64,000 nt of DNA from Clostridiales bacterium. Its GTDB lineage: Bacteria; Bacillota; Clostridia; Oscillospirales; Acutalibacteraceae. The notes under the pieces are model-generated. The model saw only the letters and a list, made by a program, of their open reading frames with translations, did no database searches and was not told the DNA's origin. Below, in pieces: positions 8,180-16,773 of this stretch (the first letter of the stretch is position 1; every line of letters begins with the position of its first letter). The stretch spans positions 1 to 64,000 of the forward strand of contig DXYF01000041.1 of assembly GCA_019415945.1 (NCBI GenBank), in the 5' to 3' direction. A program made the translations under genes and the position numbers.

Positions 8180-9310
8180 ATGTATAAGCTTATAAAAAAA
8201 GAGGGCAATGCACGCAGAGGTGAATTTAAAACCGTACACGGAACAGTCCAAACTCCTGCCTTTATGAATGTTGCGACCTGCGGTGCAATTAAAGGTGGTG
8301 TATCGGCACTTGATTTAAAGGAAATTAAGTGTCAGGTTCAGCTTTGCAACACTTATCATCTGCATTTACGACCGGGCGACGACAAAGTAAAACAGCTCGG
8401 GGGGCTTCATAAGTTTACCCGTTGGGACGGCCCTATTCTTACCGACAGCGGCGGATTTCAGGTGTTTTCACTTGCAAAGCTTCGCAACATTAAGGAAGAA
8501 GGCGTTTATTTTAACTCTCATATTGACGGCAGAAAAATATTTATGGGACCCGAAGAGAGTATGAGAATACAGTCAAACCTCGGCTCAACTATTGCTATGG
8601 CATTTGATGAATGTGTTGAGAACCCCTCTCCTTTCGACTACACTAAAAACAGCGTCCAAAGAACAACGAGATGGCTTAAAAGATGCATTGCCGAAATGGG
8701 CAGACTGAACGAACTTGATTCTACAATAAACAAACAGCAAATGCTGTTTGCGATAAATCAGGGCGGTGTTTTTAAGGATTTAAGAGCAGAGCATATGAAA
8801 GAAATTGCACAGCTTAATCTTGACGGCTATGCAATAGGAGGACTTGCCGTGGGCGAACCTGCCGAAGTAATGTATGAGATAATCGAAACGGTTGAACCGT
8901 TTGCCCCAAAAGAAAAAATCAGATACCTTATGGGAGTAGGCACGCCTGTAAATATTCTGGAAAGCGTAGCAAGAGGCGTTGACCTGTTTGACTGCGTAAT
9001 GCCGAGCAGAAATGCAAGGCACGGTCAGGTATTTACCTGGGAAGGTGTTCGCAACCTTAACAACGCAAAGTACGAACTTGATCAAAACCCGATTGACACC
9101 GAGTGCGACTGCCCTGTTTGCAGGAATTTTTCAAGAGCGTATATAAGACATCTGTTAAAAAGCGGAGAAATGCTCGGTATGCGGCTTGCGGTGCTTCATA
9201 ATCTTTATTTTTACAATAATCTTACCGAAGTTATAAGGCAAAATCTTGACAACGGAACTTTTACCGAGTTTTACGATAAGTACAAAAAAATTCTCGGTGT
9301 TAGAATTTAA
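8180..9310 (+). CDS. tgt: tRNA-guanine transglycosylase
   Basis: 376 residues. It exchanges guanine 34 for preQ1 in GUN-anticodon tRNAs. Visible landmarks: DSGGFQVFS in the substrate pocket, the nucleophile region GVDLFDCVMPSRNARHG, and the zinc site CDCPVC with a distal His. AGGAGGG precedes the ATG. It is co-transcribed with queA. Confidence 0.97.
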   Translation: MYKLIKKEGNARRGEFKTVHGTVQTPAFMNVATCGAIKGGVSALDLKEIKCQVQLCNTYHLHLRPGDDKVKQLGGLHKFTRWDGPILTDSGGFQVFSLAKLRNIKEEGVYFNSHIDGRKIFMGPEESMRIQSNLGSTIAMAFDECVENPSPFDYTKNSVQRTTRWLKRCIAEMGRLNELDSTINKQQMLFAINQGGVFKDLRAEHMKEIAQLNLDGYAIGGLAVGEPAEVMYEIIETVEPFAPKEKIRYLMGVGTPVNILESVARGVDLFDCVMPSRNARHGQVFTWEGVRNLNNAKYELDQNPIDTECDCPVCRNFSRAYIRHLLKSGEMLGMRLAVLHNLYFYNNLTEVIRQNLDNGTFTEFYDKYKKILGVRI

Positions 9311-9333
9311 TTTTAAAAAATCTTTAAAAAAAC

Positions 9334-9362
9334 TTGAAACACCGTCACAAAACTGATATAAT
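9334..9362 (+). promoter_or_regulatory. Promoter of yajC
   Basis: TTGAAA, 17 nt, TATAAT with TGA just before the -10, in the tgt-yajC gap. Confidence 0.8.
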
Positions 9363-9391
9363 CAATACATTGTATGAAAGGAATGAATGTT

Positions 9392-9802
9392 ATGACAAAC
9401 TTTTTACCCATTCTTGCCGATGAGGCGTCAAACGGATCATTTATGAATATCGGTATCATAGTTTTTTATGTTGCAATTTTTGCCGCTCTTTACTTTTTCT
9501 TGATTAGACCGAATTCAAAAAAGAAAAAAGAAGAAGCTCAGATGAGAAACTCGCTTGAGATAGGCGATGAAATCACAACTATAGGCGGTATTATGGGCAG
9601 AGTCGTTGCAATAAAGGATGACGAGGACGCTATTATCATTGAAACCGGTTCTGACAGAGTTAAGATGAAATTTAAAAAATGGTGTATTTCTACAGTTGAT
9701 ACAGCAAAGGATATTCCTGCTGAAAAGGCACCCGAAAAAAAGAGCTTTTTCGGCAAAAAGAAATCCGATGATGTAGAGCCGAAAACAGAAACAAAGGAAT
9801 AA
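9392..9802 (+). CDS. yajC: Preprotein translocase subunit YajC
   Basis: A 136-residue single-pass membrane protein of the Sec holotranslocase. One hydrophobic helix (about residues 16-37) ends in LIRPNSKKKK, followed by a cytoplasmic domain with the family's 'GDEITTIGGIMGRV' stretch and a charged tail. The ATG at 9392 is preferred because AAAGGA lies about ten bases upstream; an ATG at 9374 precedes that site. It has its own promoter and terminator. Confidence 0.92.
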   Translation: MTNFLPILADEASNGSFMNIGIIVFYVAIFAALYFFLIRPNSKKKKEEAQMRNSLEIGDEITTIGGIMGRVVAIKDDEDAIIIETGSDRVKMKFKKWCISTVDTAKDIPAEKAPEKKSFFGKKKSDDVEPKTETKE

Positions 9803-9831
9803 TTAAAATAAATATTGAATTAAATTCTTCT

Positions 9832-9873
9832 CCCCCGAATATAATTAAACAGATTATATTCGGGGGTGTTTTT
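9832..9873 (+). terminator. yajC terminator overlapping the next gene's ribosome site
   Basis: A perfect 14-bp stem (CCCCCGAATATAAT at 9832-9845, ATTATATTCGGGGG at 9853-9866, seven-base loop) is followed by seven T. The GGGGG of the descending arm is also the likely ribosome site of the gene starting at 9874. Confidence 0.93.
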
Positions 9874-10266
9874 TTGTCAGACAAAAGGCTGTTAGTAAAA
9901 GCAGTTGTTTTCGGCAGCGTCTGCGGACTTCTTGTTACGGTGATACTGCTTTGTATTTTTTCTGCTGTCATCATGACAAGCGGGCTTTTGCCCTCTGAAA
10001 TCACCAATTACATCACTGTAGGCATTGTTTCACTCGGAGCGTTGGCAGGCGGAGTTATAACAAGCAGGATTACAAAATCAGCAGGACTTATTGTAGGTTT
10101 GATTACAGGCTTTTTTATATTTATGCTGATAACTGTTATCGGCGTAATAAAAAGCGATGATTCTTTCACCGTTTTAACGCTCATAAGGCTTATATCACTG
10201 ATAATTGCAGGCGGAATAGGCGGCATTTTGGGATTAAGAAAAAAAGAAAGAATACATATAAAATGA
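9874..10266 (+). CDS. TIGR04086-like small membrane protein
   Basis: 130 residues with four hydrophobic helices (about 8-33, 43-62, 69-89 and 101-121) rich in Gly and small residues ('GLLVTVILL', 'GGVITSRITKS', 'AGGIGGILGL'). It resembles the TIGR04086/YrzE-like membrane family often found near yajC in Clostridia; function unknown. The only usable start is a TTG at 9874, directly after the T tract of the yajC terminator, with GGGGGTG as ribosome site. Read-through of the terminator or folding of the stem could therefore control its translation. Confidence 0.7.
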   Translation: MSDKRLLVKAVVFGSVCGLLVTVILLCIFSAVIMTSGLLPSEITNYITVGIVSLGALAGGVITSRITKSAGLIVGLITGFFIFMLITVIGVIKSDDSFTVLTLIRLISLIIAGGIGGILGLRKKERIHIK

Positions 10267-10293
10267 TTTTTATACAGTATTTACTGCAAAAAG

Positions 10294-10318
10294 GCTCGGA
10301 AATTTCCGGGCTTTTTTT
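10294..10318 (+). terminator. Terminator after the TIGR04086-like gene
   Basis: GCTCGG/CCGGGC stem (one G-U) closing an AAATTT loop, followed by seven T. Confidence 0.85.
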
Positions 10319-10380
10319 CTGCCCGAATTGATTATAAATTTGAGGTATTTTATTAAATTGTGCTGTACGGTATGTTTTTC

Positions 10381-10409
10381 TTGAATTATATTGTCTTATA
10401 TGTTAAAAT
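10381..10409 (+). promoter_or_regulatory. Promoter of the CPBP protease-tadA operon
   Basis: TTGAAT, 17 nt, TAAAAT with TGT just before the -10. Confidence 0.7.
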
Positions 10410-10432
10410 GAACTGAATGGAAGTGATATATT

Positions 10433-11455
10433 ATGATACAAAATTTTATTCCTGTTTTAAGCAGAGAGGAATATATAAAACGGTCTCAAAAAAGATTGAT
10501 AAACAAAACCTCCAGCGGTCTCGGATTTTTGATTTTCGCCTATTATGGAATTCTGGCTGTATCAAGTGTAGTCTTAGTCGTATTTATGGAAATTATGCAG
10601 ATAGGCACAATCGACCTTGTGCCGCTGCTGTATATTAATACTTTTATCGCTGTTTTATCGGGATTTATACCTGCTCTTTTTTACTTCTTGCTTGCAAAAC
10701 GGACAATTTCCGATACAGTCGATACTAAATACACTCCGATACAGAAAATATTGGCAATCACATTTTTAGGACTTGCTGTAGCTATGATAGCAAACATAGC
10801 TACAAATATTATAATTTCAAATTTTGAATTTTGGGGCATAAAAAACAATGTAGATTCCTCACTGGATGTTTCTACGCTTGAACAGGCGGTGCTGATGGTT
10901 GTTTCTACCGCAATCGTTCCTGCTTTTATTGAGGAATTTGTTTTCAGAGGAATACTTGTCGGTGTGCTGAGAAAATACGGTGACGCGTTTGCAATAATCA
11001 CATCAGCGATTATGTTCGGATTAATGCACAGAAATATTACGCAAATTCCGTTTGCGTTCATACTCGGCTTGCTTATGGCATTTGTTTACTGCAAAACAAA
11101 CTCTCTTATCCCATGTATTTTTATACATTTTTTCAACAACTTTTACGCTGTTATATCTCAGATAGTTTACTCCTCAAATATATTGTCCGAAAGAATCTAT
11201 TCCGTCGTTTTTGCAATTGTATGTTTCGTATTCTTTTTGATAGGATTTATTTCTTTTATGTATCTTATAAAAAAGGACAAAAACTTCTTTAAAATTTCCG
11301 ACTCTTCCTCTTTGCTGAGCAGCGACGGAATTTATGTGTCGCTCACCTTAAAAGAAAAATTGAAAGAATTTTTTGGAAATGTGGGCATATTATTTGCAGT
11401 AATTATTTTGATATTGGAAACTATATTTAATACGGGAATTACATGGATAAAGTAA
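10433..11455 (+). CDS. CPBP-family intramembrane glutamic protease
   Basis: A 340-residue polytopic membrane protein of the CPBP (Abi/CAAX protease-like, PF02517) family. The core motifs are present: EEFVFRG (catalytic Glu pair and Arg), FGLMHRN and a later HFFNN, so the active site looks intact. About eight hydrophobic helices are spread through the protein; a soluble loop follows the last core helix. In bacteria such proteins process prenylated or signal-like peptides or give bacteriocin self-immunity; the substrate here is unknown. The 3' end overlaps tadA by 13 bases. Confidence 0.85.
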   Translation: MIQNFIPVLSREEYIKRSQKRLINKTSSGLGFLIFAYYGILAVSSVVLVVFMEIMQIGTIDLVPLLYINTFIAVLSGFIPALFYFLLAKRTISDTVDTKYTPIQKILAITFLGLAVAMIANIATNIIISNFEFWGIKNNVDSSLDVSTLEQAVLMVVSTAIVPAFIEEFVFRGILVGVLRKYGDAFAIITSAIMFGLMHRNITQIPFAFILGLLMAFVYCKTNSLIPCIFIHFFNNFYAVISQIVYSSNILSERIYSVVFAIVCFVFFLIGFISFMYLIKKDKNFFKISDSSSLLSSDGIYVSLTLKEKLKEFFGNVGILFAVIILILETIFNTGITWIK

Positions 11456-11892
11456 ACGAATTTATGCTTGAGGCGTATAAAGCGGCACTTGAAGCATACA
11501 ACGACGGAGAAGTGCCTGTCGGTGCTGTAATAGTACGAAATAATGAAATTATATCAATAGGCAGAAACAGGCGTGAAAAAGAAAAAAACGCCTTGCTTCA
11601 CGCAGAGATTGACGCAATAGATAAAGCATGCAAGGCTTTGGGCGGCTGGAGGCTTTGGAACTGCGAGCTATATGTAACTCTTGAGCCTTGCCCGATGTGT
11701 GCGGGGGCAATAATCAACGCCCACATACCCAAAGTATATTTCGGTGCCTATGACTTTAAAAACGGCTCATGCGGCACAATAACCAATCTGTTTGAAATGC
11801 CGTTCGGCTTTAAACCCGAATGTATGGGCGGAATTATGGCAGATGAATGTACCGCACTCTTAAAAGACTTTTTTAAGAATTTAAGAAAATAA
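11443..11892 (+). CDS. tadA: tRNA(adenine34) deaminase
   Basis: 149 residues. It converts A34 to inosine in tRNA-Arg(ACG). The zinc and catalytic motifs HAEIDAI (His and Glu) and PCPMCAGAI (two Cys) are intact. The start overlaps the end of the CPBP gene, so they are probably translated from one mRNA. In Bacillus, tadA is followed by the SRP RNA and dnaX; neither is recognisable after this copy. Confidence 0.94.
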   Translation: MDKVNEFMLEAYKAALEAYNDGEVPVGAVIVRNNEIISIGRNRREKEKNALLHAEIDAIDKACKALGGWRLWNCELYVTLEPCPMCAGAIINAHIPKVYFGAYDFKNGSCGTITNLFEMPFGFKPECMGGIMADECTALLKDFFKNLRK

Positions 11893-11975
11893 AAAAACGC
11901 TTGGAATAATGCTACGGGTGGATAAGGAAGTATAAAAACTTAATACATTTGTGGCATCGCAAACATAGAAATTAA

Positions 11976-12007
11976 GATATCAATCGAATGATTGGTGTCT
12001 TTTTCTT
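11976..12007 (+). terminator. tadA terminator
   Basis: GATATCAATC pairs with GATTGGTGTC (ten pairs, two G-U) over a GAAT loop, followed by TTTTTCTT. Confidence 0.85.
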
Positions 12008-12159
12008 AGTCTAAAATCCGCACATTCGTATAAAAATTCTTTTACTGCAATGTAGTCGAGGAGTAAATATTATGTTATCTGTGACTTAATGATACATATT
12101 TTCAATTAAATTTCAAGCATTTCATAATCGCATTTTACATATGTTTTTCTCATTAAACG

Positions 12160-12194
12160 CAAAAACAAGCGACAGCTTAATTGCTATCGCTTGT
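12160..12194 (-). terminator. guaA/purine operon terminator
   Basis: Read leftwards, ACAAGCGATAGC pairs with GCTGTCGCTTGT over a six-base loop and is followed by TTTTTG. It forms one end of repeat B copy 1. Confidence 0.8.
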
Positions 12195-12245
12195 TCATTT
12201 AAACTATTCATTTTTCGGATTTACCCAAACTATTTACAAAGAGCC
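12167..12245 (-). repeat. Intergenic repeat family B, copy 1
   Basis: About 79 bp closely matching 43822-43901. On the minus strand it begins GGCTCTTTGTAAATAGTT and ends with a terminator hairpin of the type ACAAGCGA/TCGCTTGT. The GGCTCTTTGT end is reminiscent of terminal repeats of ISL3-like elements as I recall them, but no transposase is present. Confidence 0.75.
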
Positions 12246-12374
12246 TGTTTTACTTGCAAGCCACTTGAAATTCAAGAATAATCTTAAATTTCAGCCTGCT
12301 ATCATTTTGCTATCAAATAGTCTTTTGAAGCCTCGCAAACCCGCTTAAATACTTGGTTTGTCAAGTTAATTGTA

Positions 12375-13922
12375 TTATTCCCACTCGACTGTTCCAGGGG
12401 GTTTTGATGTTATATCGTAGACGACGCGGTTGACATGTTCGACCTCGTTTATGATTCTGTTTGATACTTTGCCGAGGATTTCGTAGGGGATTTTCGCCCA
12501 ATCCGCGGTCATAAAGTCATCTGTTGTGACTGCTCTTATTGCCACAAGCTCATCGTAGGTGCGGGCATCGCCCATAACTCCCACTGTTTTTACGCCCGGC
12601 AACACAGCAAAAAACTGGCTCATTTTCTCTGCATAACCGCATTCATCCATTTCATCACGCAAAATTGCGTCGGCTTCCTGTAAAATACGAACCTTTTCCG
12701 CTGTTACCTCACCGATTACACGAACACCGAGTCCCGGACCCGGGAACGGCTGACGCCATACAAGCTGATGCGGTATTCCGAGCTTTTCGCCCACCTCTCT
12801 TACCTCGTCTTTGAACAGGTCTTTGAGTGGCTCAATTACCGATTCAAACTTAATGTCTTCGGGGATTCCTACCTGATTATGATGCGTCTTAATTTTGGCT
12901 GCGTCGCCCTTTCCGCTCTCTATGCGGTCGGGGTATATCGTTCCCTGTGCAAAAAATCCGGAGCCGTAGCTTTCTCTGATTTTGCCCCAGAATACCTTAT
13001 AAAACTCTGTTCCGATTATTTCTCTCTTCTTTTCGGGATCGACTACGCCCTTAAGCTTAGAGAGAAATTCCTCCTGACAGTTAATGCGTACAAAATTCAT
13101 ATCAAAAAGGCTTGTAAAGGTTTTTTCTACAAAGTCACCCTCGTCTTTTCGCATAAGTCCCTGGTCAACAAAAACGCAGGTGAGCTGCTTGCCGACAGCT
13201 TTGCTGAGCAGGGCAGCGGCTACCGAGGAATCGACGCCGCCCGAAAGTCCGAGTACAACTCCCTTATCGCCTATCTCCTTGCGGAGCTGTTCAACTGTTG
13301 TATCAATGAAATTCTCCATTTTCCACTCGCCCTTGCAAAGGCAGATATCATAGAGAAAGGATCTGAGCATATCTTTACCGTTTTCGGTGTGATTTACCTC
13401 GGGGTGAAACTGAACGCCGTAAAGCTTTTTTTCAGGACATGACATAGCTGCTGTCGGGCAAACTGCTGTGGTAGCAGTAACCGTAAAGCCCTCAGGCACT
13501 TTGCTGATATAGTCTCGGTGGCTCATCCACGAGATGCCTTTATTTGAAAGTCCGTTAAACAAAACATCGCTCGTGTTATAGGTAGTTTCTGTTTTTCCGT
13601 ACTCGCTTGACGAATTGTCGGCTGCAGGAGTAACTACTCCGCCGAGTGAATACGCCATAAGCTGACAACCGTAGCAAATTCCGAGAATCGGTATGCCGAG
13701 CTTGAATATTTCGGGGGAATAATGAGGCGAAGTATCGTCATAAACGCTGTTTGGTCCGCCCGTAAAAATAATACCTTTGGGGGCAATATCTTTAATTTTC
13801 TGAATATCAACGGTGTACGGCAGGATTTCGCAGTACACATTACATTCACGAACTCTGCGGGCTATAAGCTGATTATACTGACCGCCGAAGTCGAGGACAA
13901 TAACAGTTTCCTTGTTGCTCAT
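12375..13922 (-). CDS. guaA: GMP synthase (glutamine-hydrolysing)
   Basis: 515 residues. It aminates XMP to GMP. The N-terminal glutaminase domain shows the nucleophile in GICYGCQL and the His in VQFHPEVNH. The ATP pyrophosphatase domain has LSGGVDSSVAAA. The C-terminal dimerisation domain ends in KPPGTVEWE. The ATG at 13922 (AAGGAAG about ten bases upstream) is preferred to a TTG two codons earlier. It closes the purine operon purC-F-B-A-guaA. The guaA 3' end is a known integration site for mobile elements. Confidence 0.97.
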   Translation of the reverse strand: MSNKETVIVLDFGGQYNQLIARRVRECNVYCEILPYTVDIQKIKDIAPKGIIFTGGPNSVYDDTSPHYSPEIFKLGIPILGICYGCQLMAYSLGGVVTPAADNSSSEYGKTETTYNTSDVLFNGLSNKGISWMSHRDYISKVPEGFTVTATTAVCPTAAMSCPEKKLYGVQFHPEVNHTENGKDMLRSFLYDICLCKGEWKMENFIDTTVEQLRKEIGDKGVVLGLSGGVDSSVAAALLSKAVGKQLTCVFVDQGLMRKDEGDFVEKTFTSLFDMNFVRINCQEEFLSKLKGVVDPEKKREIIGTEFYKVFWGKIRESYGSGFFAQGTIYPDRIESGKGDAAKIKTHHNQVGIPEDIKFESVIEPLKDLFKDEVREVGEKLGIPHQLVWRQPFPGPGLGVRVIGEVTAEKVRILQEADAILRDEMDECGYAEKMSQFFAVLPGVKTVGVMGDARTYDELVAIRAVTTDDFMTADWAKIPYEILGKVSNRIINEVEHVNRVVYDITSKPPGTVEWE

Positions 13923-13951
13923 ATCCAAAAATCTTCCTTTCTATTACAATG

Positions 13952-13987
13952 GGCTGTCTCACGCACGGTAAACGCTGTGAGGCAGCC
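13952..13987 (-). other. Stem-loop between purA and guaA
   Basis: On the minus strand GGCTGCCTCAC pairs with GTGAGACAGCC (one mismatch) in the 72-base gap. No T tract follows, so it is more likely an mRNA-processing or stabilising hairpin than a terminator. Confidence 0.5.
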
Positions 13988-13994
13988 GACAAAT

Positions 13995-15272
13995 TTATCT
14001 GTAGATTATATCGCTTCTTGCAGGTCCGTTTGACACCATGGTAATGGGCACACCGATTTCCTTTTCGGCAAATTCTATGTAGTCACGGCACTCCTTTGGA
14101 AGTTTGTCGTACTCGGTTATTCCCGAAATAGAGCATTTCCAGCCCTTGAATTTTTTAAGAACAGGCTTGCATCTCTTTAACTTTGTAGTTGAGGGGAAGT
14201 AATCAATGACCTCTCCGTCAAGCTCATAGCCCACGCAAACGGGAATTTCATCAAGATAGCCGAGAACATCGAGAACGGTAAATGCGACCTGCGTAGCACC
14301 CTGTACCATACATCCGTAACGGGTTGCAACAAGGTCAAGCCAACCCATACGGCGCGGTCTGCCCGTTGTTGCACCGAATTCGCCGCCGTCGCCGCCGCGT
14401 CTGCGAAGCTCATCTGCCTCTTCTCCGGATATTTCTGATACAAATTCACCTGCACCTACTGCACTTGAGTATGCTTTGACAACGGTGATTACATCCTTGA
14501 TCTCGTACGGAGGAATACCCGCACCAACTGCACCGTAGCCGGCTATGGTGTTTGAAGAAGTAACCATCGGGTATATGCCGAAGTCAGTATCTTTGAGAGA
14601 ACCGAGCTGACCCTCAAGCAAAATATTCTTGCCCTCTTTGAGAGCCTTGTGAATAAAAGTAAACGCATCGCCCACATAAGGTGCAAGAAGCTCCTTGTAC
14701 TCCATAAGCTTGTCAAAAATCTCCTGTTCGGATATTGCAGGCTTGTGATAGAGGTTTTCAAGCATTGCATTTTTAATTTCAAGTGCGTGATGAATCTTCT
14801 CTTTGAGAGAATCGGGGTCATCATAAAGCTCGTTAATCTGAAATCCGATTTTTGAATATTTATCGGAATAAAACGGAGCTATACCGCTTTTTGTAGAGCC
14901 AAACGAATTTTTACCAAGTCGCTCCTCCTCGTAACAGTCGAATGCAACATGGTAGGGCATTACTATCTGTGCTCTGTCGGAAATAATTACATTCGGTTCG
15001 GGAACGCCCCTTTCCTTGAGTTCAGCCATTTCCTTTACGAAATTTTCAACGCTGAAGGCAACGCCGTTTCCGATTATATTGGTAATATTCTGATGAAAAA
15101 CTCCCGACGGAAGCTGGTGAAGAGCAAATTTTCCGTAATCATTTATGATAGTGTGACCTGCGTTTGCTCCGCCCTGAAAACGAATAACAATATCGCTGTC
15201 ATTTGCGAGAACATCGGTTATTTTACCCTTGCCCTCATCGCCCCAGTTGGCACCTACAATAGCTTTTACCAT
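13995..15272 (-). CDS. purA: Adenylosuccinate synthetase
   Basis: 425 residues. It makes adenylosuccinate from IMP, aspartate and GTP. The opening motif GANWGDEGKGK and GGANAGHT are the GTP and IMP binding loops. The ATG at 15272 (AAGGAG upstream) is chosen over 11 additional upstream codons without a ribosome site. It stands between purB and guaA, so this operon ends with both the AMP and the GMP branch. Confidence 0.96.
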   Translation of the reverse strand: MVKAIVGANWGDEGKGKITDVLANDSDIVIRFQGGANAGHTIINDYGKFALHQLPSGVFHQNITNIIGNGVAFSVENFVKEMAELKERGVPEPNVIISDRAQIVMPYHVAFDCYEEERLGKNSFGSTKSGIAPFYSDKYSKIGFQINELYDDPDSLKEKIHHALEIKNAMLENLYHKPAISEQEIFDKLMEYKELLAPYVGDAFTFIHKALKEGKNILLEGQLGSLKDTDFGIYPMVTSSNTIAGYGAVGAGIPPYEIKDVITVVKAYSSAVGAGEFVSEISGEEADELRRRGGDGGEFGATTGRPRRMGWLDLVATRYGCMVQGATQVAFTVLDVLGYLDEIPVCVGYELDGEVIDYFPSTTKLKRCKPVLKKFKGWKCSISGITEYDKLPKECRDYIEFAEKEIGVPITMVSNGPARSDIIYR

Positions 15273-15311
15273 AGTTAAACTCCTTCTTGCAATAAAATAT
15301 ATCACAAATAA

Positions 15312-16748
15312 TTATACATTTATTTCAGGTTTGTCGGATTCTATATCCTTATATTTCTCAAGCACGGGATTAACAAATTCACTCAGGAAATCCTCTGTCT
15401 GTTCCTTTGCTCTGCCCGTGTATTTTTCAGGCTGTAAAATATTTTCAAGCTCATCAAGTGTTACGCCGAACGCTTCGTCATTTGCAATTCGCTCGAGAAG
15501 GTCGTTTTCGCCGCCCTCTTCCTTGATAACCTTTGAGGCTGCCATAGAGTGAACACGAATTCTCTCGTGAAGCTGCTGTCTGTCAGCACCTCTCTTCTTT
15601 ACAGCGTCCATCATAATGTTTTCGGTCGCCATAAACGGAAGCTCTTTTCTAAGGCGTTGTTCAATTACCTTTGGATATACAACAAGTCCGTCGGCAACAT
15701 TTGCATAAAGCGAAAGAATACCGTCAACGGCAAGAAATGCCTCGGGAATGCTCAACCGCTTGTTTGCGGAATCGTCAAGCGTTCTTTCAAACCACTGAGT
15801 TGCAGTTGTGAAATATCCGTTTAATACATCACACATAACATATCTTGACAAAGAGCCGATACGCTCGCTTCTCATCGGGTTACGCTTGTATGCCATTGCT
15901 GAAGATCCTATCTGATTCTTTTCAAAAGGCTCCTCAACCTCTTTGAGGTGCTGTAACAGTCTTATATCATTTGAAAATTTAGACGCCGACTGTGCAATTC
16001 CCGCAAGCACATTCAAAAACTGCGAATCAAGCTTTCTTGAATATGTCTGTCCCGATACAGGGAAGCACGCCTTATAGCCCATTTTCTGAGCAATTTTTTT
16101 GTCAAGTTCCTTGCATTTTGCGTGGTCGCCGTCAAAAAGTTCAAGAAAGCTTGCCTGCGTTCCCGTTGTACCCTTTGAACCGAGAAGCTTTGCTTTTGAA
16201 AGCTGGTATTCAACATCCTCTAAATCCATTAGAAGCTCCTGAATCCAAAGCGTTGCCCTCTTGCCCACCGTTGTAGGCTGGGCGGGCTGAAAGTGAGTAA
16301 ACGCAAGGGTAGGAAGAGCCTTGTATTCATCGGCAAATTTTGAAAGATTGCGAATAACGGTGACAAGCTTGTTTCTGATAAGCTGTAAACCCTCGGTCAT
16401 TATAATTACATCGGTGTTGTCACCCACATAGCAAGATGTTGCTCCGAGGTGAATTATACCCTTTGCGTTCGGGCACTGAACTCCGTAAGCATAAACATGG
16501 GACATAACATCGTGACGCACAAGCTTTTCTCTCTCCTGTGCTACATCGTAGTTTATATCGTCGGCATTTGCCTTAAGCTCGTCGATTTGCTCCTGAGTTA
16601 TCGGTAGTCCGAGTTCTTTTTCGGATTCCGCAAGGGCGATCCAAAGCTTACGCCAAGTTCTGAATTTTTTATCGGGAGAAAATATATACTTCATTTCCTT
16701 GCTCGCGTAACGAGCGGACAAGGGGGATTCATATGTATTTTTTTCCAT
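15312..16748 (-). CDS. purB: Adenylosuccinate lyase
   Basis: 478 residues of the fumarase/aspartase superfamily. It acts twice in purine synthesis: splitting SAICAR to AICAR and adenylosuccinate to AMP. The signature loop SSAMAYKRNPMRSER with the catalytic Ser is intact, and TSCYVGDNTD and the THFQPAQPTT stretch with the catalytic His are visible. The length and sequence style fit the longer clade shared with animals and many Clostridia. AAAGGA precedes the ATG. Confidence 0.95.
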   Translation of the reverse strand: MEKNTYESPLSARYASKEMKYIFSPDKKFRTWRKLWIALAESEKELGLPITQEQIDELKANADDINYDVAQEREKLVRHDVMSHVYAYGVQCPNAKGIIHLGATSCYVGDNTDVIIMTEGLQLIRNKLVTVIRNLSKFADEYKALPTLAFTHFQPAQPTTVGKRATLWIQELLMDLEDVEYQLSKAKLLGSKGTTGTQASFLELFDGDHAKCKELDKKIAQKMGYKACFPVSGQTYSRKLDSQFLNVLAGIAQSASKFSNDIRLLQHLKEVEEPFEKNQIGSSAMAYKRNPMRSERIGSLSRYVMCDVLNGYFTTATQWFERTLDDSANKRLSIPEAFLAVDGILSLYANVADGLVVYPKVIEQRLRKELPFMATENIMMDAVKKRGADRQQLHERIRVHSMAASKVIKEEGGENDLLERIANDEAFGVTLDELENILQPEKYTGRAKEQTEDFLSEFVNPVLEKYKDIESDKPEINV

Positions 16749-16773
16749 TATTTACATCCTTTCAAAATTGGAT

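Larger units (their letters stand above)
11893..12374. other. 482-bp gap between tadA and guaA
   Basis: No credible gene. It holds the tadA terminator, repeat B copy 1 (12167-12245) with the guaA terminator inside it, and a direct repeat TGCTATCA-TTT-TGCTATCA (12297-12315) next to the guaA 3' end. I looked for an SRP RNA and did not find its conserved tetraloop region. Confidence 0.6.

Noticed and set aside
11893..12010. SRP RNA after tadA, as in Bacillus
   Set aside because: The conserved GGAA tetraloop and AGCAG-type asymmetric loop are not present; only a terminator is clear.
12768..13442. A 224-codon open frame antisense to guaA
   Set aside because: It lies wholly within a well-conserved gene on the other strand, lacks a family resemblance and arises from that gene's codon bias.
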